Assembly (NCBI GenBank): GCA_003487955.1
Contig: DNNJ01000167.1
Coordinates: 1-5,813, forward strand
Length of the DNA: 5,813 bases
Direction: 5' to 3'
From: Clostridiales bacterium
GTDB lineage: Bacteria; Bacillota; Clostridia; Tissierellales; Sedimentibacteraceae
Shown here piece by piece: positions 1-4,817 of this stretch (the first letter of the stretch is position 1; the number at the start of each line of letters is the position of its first letter). The position numbers were made by a program, and so were the translations under genes. The notes below the pieces were generated by a model. That model ran no database searches. It worked only from the letters and a program-made list of their open reading frames with translations, and was not told the origin of the DNA.

Positions 1-2
1 GA

Positions 3-182
3 ATAGCAGCAAGCAGAGAGGCAGAGTTTATTACCCATAGATTTTATTGTTCATACTTTCCCGAAGTAATTCCCGCAGGCTATTCGTTATGGCTTGAAGG
101 GCAGAGATACAATATTAAGTTTATTCAAAATGTAATGTCGATGGATAAACTTCTCCAAATAGACTTGGAGTTGATAGTATGA
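3..182 (+). CDS. Phage head-tail joining (head closure) protein, C-terminal part, 5' end outside window
   Basis: The frame starting at base 3 is open from the left edge to a TGA at 180-182 and gives 59 residues. It begins upstream of the window, so the N-terminus is missing. The visible part reads as the C-terminal beta-rich half of the SPP1 gp16-like head closure / Phage_H_T_join family: a THRFY strand, then a proline-rich PEVIPAGYSLW stretch, then a GQRYNIKFIQNV segment and a final hydrophobic strand that ends the protein. In this family the protein forms a ring between the portal/adaptor and the tail and closes the capsid exit. The stop overlaps the start of the next gene (ATGA at 179-182), which suggests translational coupling. 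The position just ahead of an HK97 gp10-like gene supports the call. Because only about half of the protein is visible, the family assignment is an inference from pattern and gene order. Confidence 0.75.
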   Translation: MAASREAEFITHRFYCSYFPEVIPAGYSLWLEGQRYNIKFIQNVMSMDKLLQIDLELIV

Positions 183-508
183 GCGATATAAAATGGTATG
201 GCAACGAGGTAAACGGAACAGTTGACGCGGCTATAGAGCAGTTTTTAGAGACGGCAGCGCTTGTCGTAGAAGGGGAGGCTAAAAATAGATGCCCCGTAGA
301 TACTGGCCATTTAAGGAGAAGCATTACAAAAGAGGTAGACAGGAAAGAAGCCAGAATAGGAACTAACATACACTACGCCCCTTATGTAGAGCTAGGTACG
401 GTAAAAATGGAGGCACAGCCTTATTTAAGACCCGCTTTGGACGAGAATAAAAATAAACTAGGCGATTTAGCTCAACAAATACTGGATGCTCATCTTGGAG
501 GTGGATAG
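179..508 (+). CDS. HK97 gp10-like phage neck/tail protein
   Basis: This 109-residue protein belongs to the HK97 gp10 family, small proteins encoded between the head closure and tail terminator genes and thought to act at the head-tail junction or in tail completion. The diagnostic pattern is complete: a helical N-terminus (about 14-36), the CPVDTGHLRRSI motif at residues 38-49, an RIGTN strand at 59-63, YAPYVELGT at 66-74 and the QPYLRPAL motif at 80-87, followed by a C-terminal helix. The length is ordinary for the family. The ATG is preceded by GGAG at 167-170 with an 8-nt spacer and overlaps the stop of the upstream gene, so this start is well supported. The exact role of gp10-like proteins differs between phages, so the family is certain but the precise function is not. 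Confidence 0.9.
   Translation: MSDIKWYGNEVNGTVDAAIEQFLETAALVVEGEAKNRCPVDTGHLRRSITKEVDRKEARIGTNIHYAPYVELGTVKMEAQPYLRPALDENKNKLGDLAQQILDAHLGGG
497..504 (+). promoter_or_regulatory. Ribosome binding site deciding the start of the tail completion gene
   Basis: GGAGGTGG lies 5 nt ahead of the ATG at 510. It sits inside the end of the gp10-like gene and downstream of the alternative ATG at 486, so it supports 510 as the true start and shortens the longest open frame by eight residues. Confidence 0.75.
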
Positions 509-509
509 T

Positions 510-872
510 ATGTTGGAATTAGATTTGGCTAAAAAGCTTAATGAAATAACTGAACAGAATTATCCCCTCAAAGCACCGCAAGGAGTTATTCCCCCTTATT
601 TGACTTATGCTAAAGTCAGTAATAGTAGAAAATATATACTTAGCGGCTATAGTGGGGATTCAGAAGCAAGGATGCAAATTAATTGTATAGGAAAAACGTA
701 TTCAGAAGCCAAACTACTAGCACAACAGTTGATAAAAACGCTTGAAGCATGGCCTAACGCAAATAGCATACAGTCTGTTTTTAACGAAAACGAAATAGAT
801 ATGTATGATGAAGACACGGGCTTTTATCAGATTCCTGTAGATTTTATAATTAATTATAAGGAGGTAAACTAA
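510..872 (+). CDS. DUF3168-type tail completion/terminator protein (SPP1 gp17-like)
   Basis: The protein has 120 residues from the ATG at 510. I chose this start over an in-frame ATG at 486 because the strong Shine-Dalgarno GGAGGTGG (497-504) lies between them and is placed correctly only for 510. Visible family features are an N-terminal helix (3-16), the PPYLTY strand at 28-33, a central ARMQIN strand at 53-58, a long SEAKLLAQQLIKTLEAW helix from about 65, and a C-terminal DEDTGFYQIPVDFIINY strand pair near 100-116. This is the usual arrangement of DUF3168 proteins, which include tail terminators that cap the tube and connect it to the neck. It starts directly after the gp10-like gene and ends one base before the major tail protein start, as expected for a terminator gene. 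I infer the function from family and position. Confidence 0.82.
   Translation: MLELDLAKKLNEITEQNYPLKAPQGVIPPYLTYAKVSNSRKYILSGYSGDSEARMQINCIGKTYSEAKLLAQQLIKTLEAWPNANSIQSVFNENEIDMYDEDTGFYQIPVDFIINYKEVN
858..865 (+). promoter_or_regulatory. Strong ribosome binding site of the major tail protein gene
   Basis: AAGGAGGT, a full anti-SD match, is followed by an 8-nt spacer and the ATG at 874. This fits a gene whose product is needed in the highest copy number of the tail module. Confidence 0.8.
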
Positions 873-873
873 T

Positions 874-1575
874 ATGGCTTATGGTGCTTATGGTACAATT
901 TTAACCCGAGGGGCAGCAGAGACTCCGATAGCTGAACTTTCTAAGATAGGCAGCCCTGTACTTAAGGTAGATACAATTGATACAACCAACCACCAATCTG
1001 AAGGTGGTTTTAAAGAGTTTATAGGCGGCTTAATAGAGGCGGGGTCGGTTCCCGTAGAGGGGAATTTTATTTCGAGTGACGCCGGACAGATGGGGCTACT
1101 TGATGACCTGCTAAGCAAGACTATTCAGGACTTTTCGATTAAGTTTCCCAACGGCGCGGCATGGACGTTTAAAGCTCTTGTAGAAGAATTTAGCACCGGC
1201 GAGGCTGATGTCAACGGGTTATTAACCTTTAAGGCAAGCTTAAAGGTTAGCGGAAAGCCCACCCTTGGAGCGAGCCTTGCGGCTAATCTTACTGACTTAG
1301 TCGTAACAACCGGAACACTGGTTCCTGCATTCGCTGGAGCATCTAAAGAATATGTCGTCAATATAGCGTCAACAGAATCATCGGTGACTATTACCCCTAC
1401 TTGTTTGGCCGCCGATAGTATTTTAGTTGATGGAAATGTAGTAGCTTCAGGGGTGGCTTCAAGTGCAATTACCCTTGGTGCTGCAGGCTCAATTAAAAAA
1501 GTATCTGTCGTTGTCAAGCAGGATGGCAAGACCGATAATGCCTATGTTCTGCATCTGACTAGAGCAGCTAATTAG
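874..1575 (+). CDS. Major tail (tube) protein with C-terminal cadherin-like/Ig-like domain
   Basis: The 233-residue product is the tail tube subunit, which stacks in rings around the tape measure and forms the channel for DNA. Residues 1 to about 130 look like a tube domain: an N-terminal MAYGAYGTILTRG arm, a strand LKVDTIDTTNHQSEGGFKEF (residues 30-49) typical of phage tube proteins, a central GSVPVEGNF strand near 57-65, and FSIKFPNGAAWTFKALVEEF (87-106) leading to LLTFKASLKVSGKP (116-129). Residues about 139-230 form a separate domain matching the cadherin-like beta-sandwich family (Pfam Cadherin-like, PF12733): LTDLVVTTGTLVPAF at the front, a Y160 strand, SSVTITPT, a short VDG loop, and a closing YVLHLTR. 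Such Ig-like domains decorate the outside of tails in many phages and may bind the cell surface weakly. The fusion is in frame, without a frameshift. Position between terminator and chaperones supports the call. Confidence 0.9.
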   Translation: MAYGAYGTILTRGAAETPIAELSKIGSPVLKVDTIDTTNHQSEGGFKEFIGGLIEAGSVPVEGNFISSDAGQMGLLDDLLSKTIQDFSIKFPNGAAWTFKALVEEFSTGEADVNGLLTFKASLKVSGKPTLGASLAANLTDLVVTTGTLVPAFAGASKEYVVNIASTESSVTITPTCLAADSILVDGNVVASGVASSAITLGAAGSIKKVSVVVKQDGKTDNAYVLHLTRAAN

Positions 1576-1576
1576 C

Positions 1577-1583
1577 GGGAGGT
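1577..1583 (+). promoter_or_regulatory. Ribosome binding site of the tail assembly chaperone gene
   Basis: GGGAGGT starts one base after the TAG of the major tail protein gene and stands 6 nt ahead of the ATG at 1590. It fixes the start of the G-like chaperone. The 14-nt gap around it is one of the longest gaps in the window. Confidence 0.7.
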
Positions 1584-1589
1584 CTATAA

Positions 1590-1889
1590 ATGTCTATAAT
1601 TGAAATAGAGTTGGACAAGCCGAGAGAAATACGTTTTGATTTTAATGCTATTGCAGATGTCGAGTTGGAAACTGGCATGGGTATAGGCTCTCTATTTAGC
1701 GAGACAAACATTGGTTTTAATACATTCCGGGTCTTACTTTGGGCAGGGTTAAAGCATGAAGACAGAGGCATAACTAAAGCTAAAGCTGGGGAGCTTATAG
1801 GAAATTACTTAAAGAATGGCGGCTCGTGGACCGAGTTAGGCGACAAGATGTTCGAGGCAATTGAAGCAAGCGGAATAATGGGAAACTAG
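1590..1889 (+). CDS. Tail assembly chaperone, short form (gpG-like, GTA-gp10/TAC family)
   Basis: The 99-residue product of normal decoding ends at TAG 1887-1889. The sequence fits the Phage_TAC/GTA-gp10-like group of small chaperones: an initial beta segment IIEIELDKPREIRFDFNAI (3-21), an acidic helix with ADVELETGMGIGSLF (22-36), a FRVLLWAGLKHED helix (46-58), a KAKAGELIGNYL helix (64-75) and a last amphipathic helix ending in GIMGN. In lambda-like and Gram-positive siphophages this protein is made in excess and, with a minority of frameshifted G-T fusion, coats the tape measure protein and recruits tube subunits; it is not part of the finished virion. Its last codons (ATG GGA AAC) contain the slippery heptamer. 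Position between tube and tape measure genes is exactly where chaperones are found. The family call is strong; which TAC subfamily it belongs to is less sure. Confidence 0.88.
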   Translation: MSIIEIELDKPREIRFDFNAIADVELETGMGIGSLFSETNIGFNTFRVLLWAGLKHEDRGITKAKAGELIGNYLKNGGSWTELGDKMFEAIEASGIMGN

Positions 1890-1910
1890 ATGGGGGCATT
1901 TATCGCCCCC
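1880..1910 (+). promoter_or_regulatory. -1 programmed ribosomal frameshift signal: GGGAAAC plus stem-loop
   Basis: The heptamer GGGAAAC (1880-1886) is in the correct register X XXY YYZ for the zero frame (atG GGA AAC), directly ahead of the zero-frame TAG. After a 5-nt spacer (TAGAT, 1887-1891) comes a perfect hairpin: GGGGGC (1892-1897), a 7-nt loop ATTTATC (1898-1904), and GCCCCC (1905-1910), six consecutive G-C pairs. Slippage by -1 re-pairs both tRNAs as GGG AAA and enters an open frame of 116 codons. All parts needed for lambda G/GT-type frameshifting are present at standard distances. The efficiency cannot be read from the sequence. Confidence 0.92.
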
Positions 1911-2236
1911 TTTGTAATTCTTGGAATGATATTGAAAAAATAGCTTATGGAGCATTGCGGTTAAAACCTAATGAGTTGGGAAGGTTGACGTTTTATGAGC
2001 TCAATAATTTAATTGAAGGATATAATTTCCGTCATGAGCAAGAATGGTTTAGGCTAAGATGGGCGATATGGCATTTGGGAGTATTGATTAGAACGGATGA
2101 TTATCCTTCTTTTAATGAATTTGTAAAGCCGGCAAAACAAGAAACTGCAAAGCCTATGACAAATGACGAAATGTATAAACAGGTAGAGCAATTAAATAAG
2201 ATATTTGGTGGAACTTTTGTTGCAGGAGGTGAATAA
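1886..2236 (+). CDS. Tail assembly chaperone, T-like extension, made as G-T fusion by -1 frameshift
   Basis: This frame is open from the slippery site to TAA 2234-2236 and lies at -1 relative to the G-like gene. Joining 1590-1886 with 1886-2236 gives a 215-residue G-T fusion (Asn99 followed by Leu100). The extension contains an IEKIAYGAL helix (115-123), a KPNELGRLTFYELNNLIEGY segment (126-145) typical of T-like proteins, a Trp-rich helix (EWFRLRWAIWHLG), and a polar tail with MTNDEMYKQVEQLNKIFGG. The only plausible independent start, TTG at 1955, has GGAG just 2 nt upstream, too close to serve as a ribosome binding site, and would cut off the helix that continues from the junction; independent translation is therefore unlikely. 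In the family the T part binds the tape measure protein. The gene ends 2 nt before the tape measure start. Confidence 0.88.
   Translation, partial: LDGGIYRPLCNSWNDIEKIAYGALRLKPNELGRLTFYELNNLIEGYNFRHEQEWFRLRWAIWHLGVLIRTDDYPSFNEFVKPAKQETAKPMTNDEMYKQVEQLNKIFGGTFVAGGE
2224..2232 (+). promoter_or_regulatory. Consensus ribosome binding site of the tape measure gene
   Basis: AGGAGGTGA is a complete match to the 3' end of 16S rRNA, 6 nt before the ATG at 2239, inside the last codons of the T-like frame. Placement implies that initiation of the tape measure occurs independently of how many ribosomes shift into the T frame. Confidence 0.8.
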
Positions 2237-2238
2237 GA

Positions 2239-4092
2239 ATGCAACTAGCTGAAGCTTTTGTACGAATTACAGCAAAAACAGATGAATGGCGGAGAGGCGT
2301 AGCAGAGATACAGTCGGAGACAACAAAGTTAACTCAAAGCGTGAGCGAAAAACTTGAAGCAACAAGTAAAAAGTTTGAAGCTGTAGGCAGCAAGCTAAAA
2401 GGAGTAGGAACAAAGATGTCTGCAGCAATAACGCTACCTATAGTAGGAGCCGGGGTTGCATCTTTTAAGCTTGCTGCTGATTTGGAGGACGCCTTGGGCG
2501 CTACTGACCAGATATTTAAGGGTTCGTCTAATACAATGAAAGAGTGGGCGGCTGGGCTTGAAACTTATTACGGAATAGCTCACGGCGAAGCCCTAGAATA
2601 TTCGAACATGATGGGCACTATGTTGATGAATATCGGCGGTTTAAGCGAGGAGGAGGCTGCTAAACAGGCACAAACATTAATTGAGCTTGCTGGTGATTTA
2701 ACTGCAATGTATGGAGGGACAACATCTGATGCTGTAAGAGCATTAACTGGAGCATTAAAAGGTAATAATACAATGTTGGACAATTACGGGATGGCAGCTA
2801 ATGATGCTCTGGTAAAAACAAAAGCAATGGAAATGGGTTTGATAGGCGAGAAAGAAGAGTTGTCTTTAGCAGCAAAACAGGCTGCAACATTGGCATTGAT
2901 AATGGAGCAAAGCGGGGCAGCTCAAGGTCAGGCTGCAAGAGAAGCAGATGGTGCATCAGGCTCTATGCGTGCTTTGATGACTGAAATAAAGAACCTAGCG
3001 TCCTCTATTGGTGATATTTTATTACCGATAATTACACCGCTCCTCGGAAAGGTAAATGAATGGGCACAAAAGTTCAAAGAGTTAAGCCCAGAGACACAAA
3101 AGACAATAGTAATGATTGCAGGTATAGCAGCAGCAATTGGGCCCGTTGTATTAGTTGTCGGGACTTTTGTATCTGCGATAGGTTCCATTGTTGGAGCGTT
3201 TGCTGCTGCTTCGGGAGCTATAGCCGCCGCCGGAGGCGTTATAGCGGCGTTAACGGGGCCTATTGGAATAACTATTGCCGCTATTGCAGCTCTGATAGCG
3301 ATAGGCGTTCTGTTGTATAAAAACTGGGATACGATAAAAGAAAAAGCTTCTGAAATTTGGGACAAAATAAAAGATTATTTTTCGAAAACACTTGATAGTA
3401 TTAAAAAGAAATTTGTGGATATTTGGACTAGCATCAAGGACTTCTTTAAAAAATGGGGAGACGAAATAATTCTTGTCGCTGTTGGGCCTGCAGGGTGGGC
3501 TATCTTGTTAGGTAGAAAGATAGCTGAAAACTGGGATGCAATTAAGGTAAAAACAGCAGATATTTGGAATAGTATTAAAAACTCCTTAAGTAATACTTGG
3601 AGTAGTATTAGTAGTGTAGCAAGTTCCGTGTGGAATAGAATTAAAGAGTCCATTATTAGTCCGATTAGGTCCGCACAAAATACCTTAAATGGAATAATTA
3701 GAAGTATTCAAAATGCCTTTACTAATATGCGGATAACAATACCAAAACCTAAACTACCGCACATTAATGTAACCACAAAATACAAGAGTGTTGGAGACAT
3801 TAGGGTACCATATCCATCTTTTAACGTAAAAATGTATGCTAAAGGTACTAAATTTCATCCGGGAGGATGGGCGGTTGTTGGTGAAGAAGGGCCTGAATTA
3901 CTGAAGCTTCCTACTGGCAGCCAAGTTTTGCCCAATAACAAGCTAAATGAAGCTGGTGGGCAAGGCGGAGAAACTGTTATAACGGGAAACAATTTTTATA
4001 TCAGGGAAGAATCAGACATTGAAAAGGTAGCTCGAGAGTTAGAACGTCTTCGCAGGGACAAGACTAGAGGAAGGGGGTTGGCATTTGCGTGA
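2239..4092 (+). CDS. Tail tape measure protein
   Basis: The 617-residue protein sets tail length and passes into or through the host envelope at infection. It starts with LAEAFVRITAKTDEW and a coiled-coil-like helix (about 18-58), then a short hydrophobic stretch AAITLPIVGAGVASF (62-76). Residues about 80-270 match the PhageMin_Tail-type core, with LIELAGDL (147-154) and DAVRALTGALKGNN (164-177). LSPETQKT (282-289) leads to a long Ala/Gly/Ile-rich hydrophobic region (289-359) with likely two or more membrane segments. Then come Trp repeats with exact 11-residue spacing (W363, W374, L385, W396; later W432, W443, W454, W465), split by a second hydrophobic patch (about 410-425). A conserved tape-measure C-terminal motif, HPGGWAVVGEEGPELLKLP, lies near 540-558, and a basic ERLRRDKTRGRG tail ends the protein. 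It is short for the family; at about 1.5 angstrom per residue it predicts a tail near 90 nm. The stop overlaps the GTG of the next gene. Confidence 0.95.
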   Translation: MQLAEAFVRITAKTDEWRRGVAEIQSETTKLTQSVSEKLEATSKKFEAVGSKLKGVGTKMSAAITLPIVGAGVASFKLAADLEDALGATDQIFKGSSNTMKEWAAGLETYYGIAHGEALEYSNMMGTMLMNIGGLSEEEAAKQAQTLIELAGDLTAMYGGTTSDAVRALTGALKGNNTMLDNYGMAANDALVKTKAMEMGLIGEKEELSLAAKQAATLALIMEQSGAAQGQAAREADGASGSMRALMTEIKNLASSIGDILLPIITPLLGKVNEWAQKFKELSPETQKTIVMIAGIAAAIGPVVLVVGTFVSAIGSIVGAFAAASGAIAAAGGVIAALTGPIGITIAAIAALIAIGVLLYKNWDTIKEKASEIWDKIKDYFSKTLDSIKKKFVDIWTSIKDFFKKWGDEIILVAVGPAGWAILLGRKIAENWDAIKVKTADIWNSIKNSLSNTWSSISSVASSVWNRIKESIISPIRSAQNTLNGIIRSIQNAFTNMRITIPKPKLPHINVTTKYKSVGDIRVPYPSFNVKMYAKGTKFHPGGWAVVGEEGPELLKLPTGSQVLPNNKLNEAGGQGGETVITGNNFYIREESDIEKVARELERLRRDKTRGRGLAFA

Positions 4093-4817
4093 GTGATTTT
4101 ATTTTCAATGGTAAAAGCAATGATGATTTTGACATAAAAGTTTTGGATATACAAGCTGATATATTTGCAGGAATGAAGCACAAGATACTTGATGCACCAG
4201 GGCGTGCAATTCAGCATTTATTTCCCCAAAAGCCAGCCGGGAGACGAATAGTCGTAGAATGCATTATCGAAAAAAGTTCGTTAACAGATTTGAGTTCAAA
4301 AGCTCTCGACATCGCTGCTTGGCTGGCTCAAGACGACTGGAAAAAGCTTGTATTACATACTGTCCCGGGCAAACATTTTATGGCTGTTTTAGTCGAGCCG
4401 GTAGATACGAGACAAATACTTTTAAGCAAACAGTTCACTATAACGTTCGAGGCGCATCCTTTTGTTTATGGAGACATAGTGACAACTGCCTTCGTAGACG
4501 ATACTGCTGTAGTAATAAATGAAGGGGTCTATCCGTCACCAGTGATTATTGAGGCTACTTTTGTGGCACCGTCTGCGGATATCAAAGTTGCTTGGGGGAC
4601 TAAACTCATCAGGATAACAAATAATTTTATTGTAAATGATGTCCTGAAGATTGATACAAATACGGGAGCCGTGCTGATAAATGGGCAAAGAGCAATGGAT
4701 AAACTTGATTGGCAAAATAGCATATTTTTTGAGCTAACTAATGGTAGCAACACTTTATATATAACGCCAAGGGGTAAGTGTACAGCCGCCATAAAACATA
4801 TTCCGAGGTGGTTATAA
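4089..4817 (+). CDS. Distal tail protein (Dit, Sipho_tail family)
   Basis: The 242-residue protein is the Dit component, a hexamer at the tail tip that links the tube to the hub and carries receptor-binding parts. The N-terminal domain (about 1-130) shows the SDFIFNGKSNDDFDIKVLDI opening common to Dit proteins, a GRRIVVECII strand (about 51-60), a helix ALDIAAWLAQDDWKKLVL, and the hallmark FEAHPFVYG at residues 120-128, where the N-terminal domain usually ends. The C-terminal domain (about 145-242) is a beta-sandwich with NEGVYPSPVIIEATF, an ITNNFIVNDVLKIDTNTGAVLING segment with a D-G-type turn, and GSNTLYITP near the end, as in SPP1 gp19.1-type Dits. No extra carbohydrate-binding insertion is visible, so this is a classical short Dit. 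The start is GTG inside a GTGA overlap with the tape measure stop, with AAGGGGG (4071-4077) 11 nt upstream. Confidence 0.92.
   Translation: MSDFIFNGKSNDDFDIKVLDIQADIFAGMKHKILDAPGRAIQHLFPQKPAGRRIVVECIIEKSSLTDLSSKALDIAAWLAQDDWKKLVLHTVPGKHFMAVLVEPVDTRQILLSKQFTITFEAHPFVYGDIVTTAFVDDTAVVINEGVYPSPVIIEATFVAPSADIKVAWGTKLIRITNNFIVNDVLKIDTNTGAVLINGQRAMDKLDWQNSIFFELTNGSNTLYITPRGKCTAAIKHIPRWL
4805..4811 (+). promoter_or_regulatory. Ribosome binding site of the tail hub gene
   Basis: GAGGTGG lies 5 nt ahead of the ATG at 4817, within the last codons of the Dit gene. The TAATG arrangement (4815-4819) couples stop and start. Confidence 0.65.

Noticed and set aside
486..509. Longer N-terminus of the tail completion protein from ATG 486
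   Set aside because: The only good ribosome binding site (497-504) lies downstream of this ATG and fits the ATG at 510.
1125..1529. 134-residue minus-strand frame opposite the major tail protein gene
   Set aside because: Shadow of a well-supported gene; low-complexity Ala/Thr/Pro sequence and no supporting start signal.
1892..1915. GC hairpin followed by TTTGT, resembling a rho-independent terminator between the chaperone frames
   Set aside because: The T-run is only three bases, the stem sits at the exact distance from a slippery heptamer, and the same transcript must continue into the tape measure gene. It is better explained as the frameshift stimulator, though partial attenuation cannot be excluded.
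1955..2236. Separate 93-residue gene starting at TTG 1955
   Set aside because: The frame is open upstream to the slippery site, there is no properly spaced Shine-Dalgarno, and chaperone T parts are normally made only as a fusion.
3060..3320. 86-residue + strand frame rich in Cys, Ser, Arg and Tyr
   Set aside because: Shifted-frame reading of the same Ala/Gly-rich codons; no independent ribosome binding site or family pattern.
2928..3365. 145-residue open frame on the minus strand inside the tape measure gene
   Set aside because: It is antisense to the Ala-rich hydrophobic region; its own Ala/Ile/Pro-rich low-complexity composition is what the reverse complement of such codons yields.
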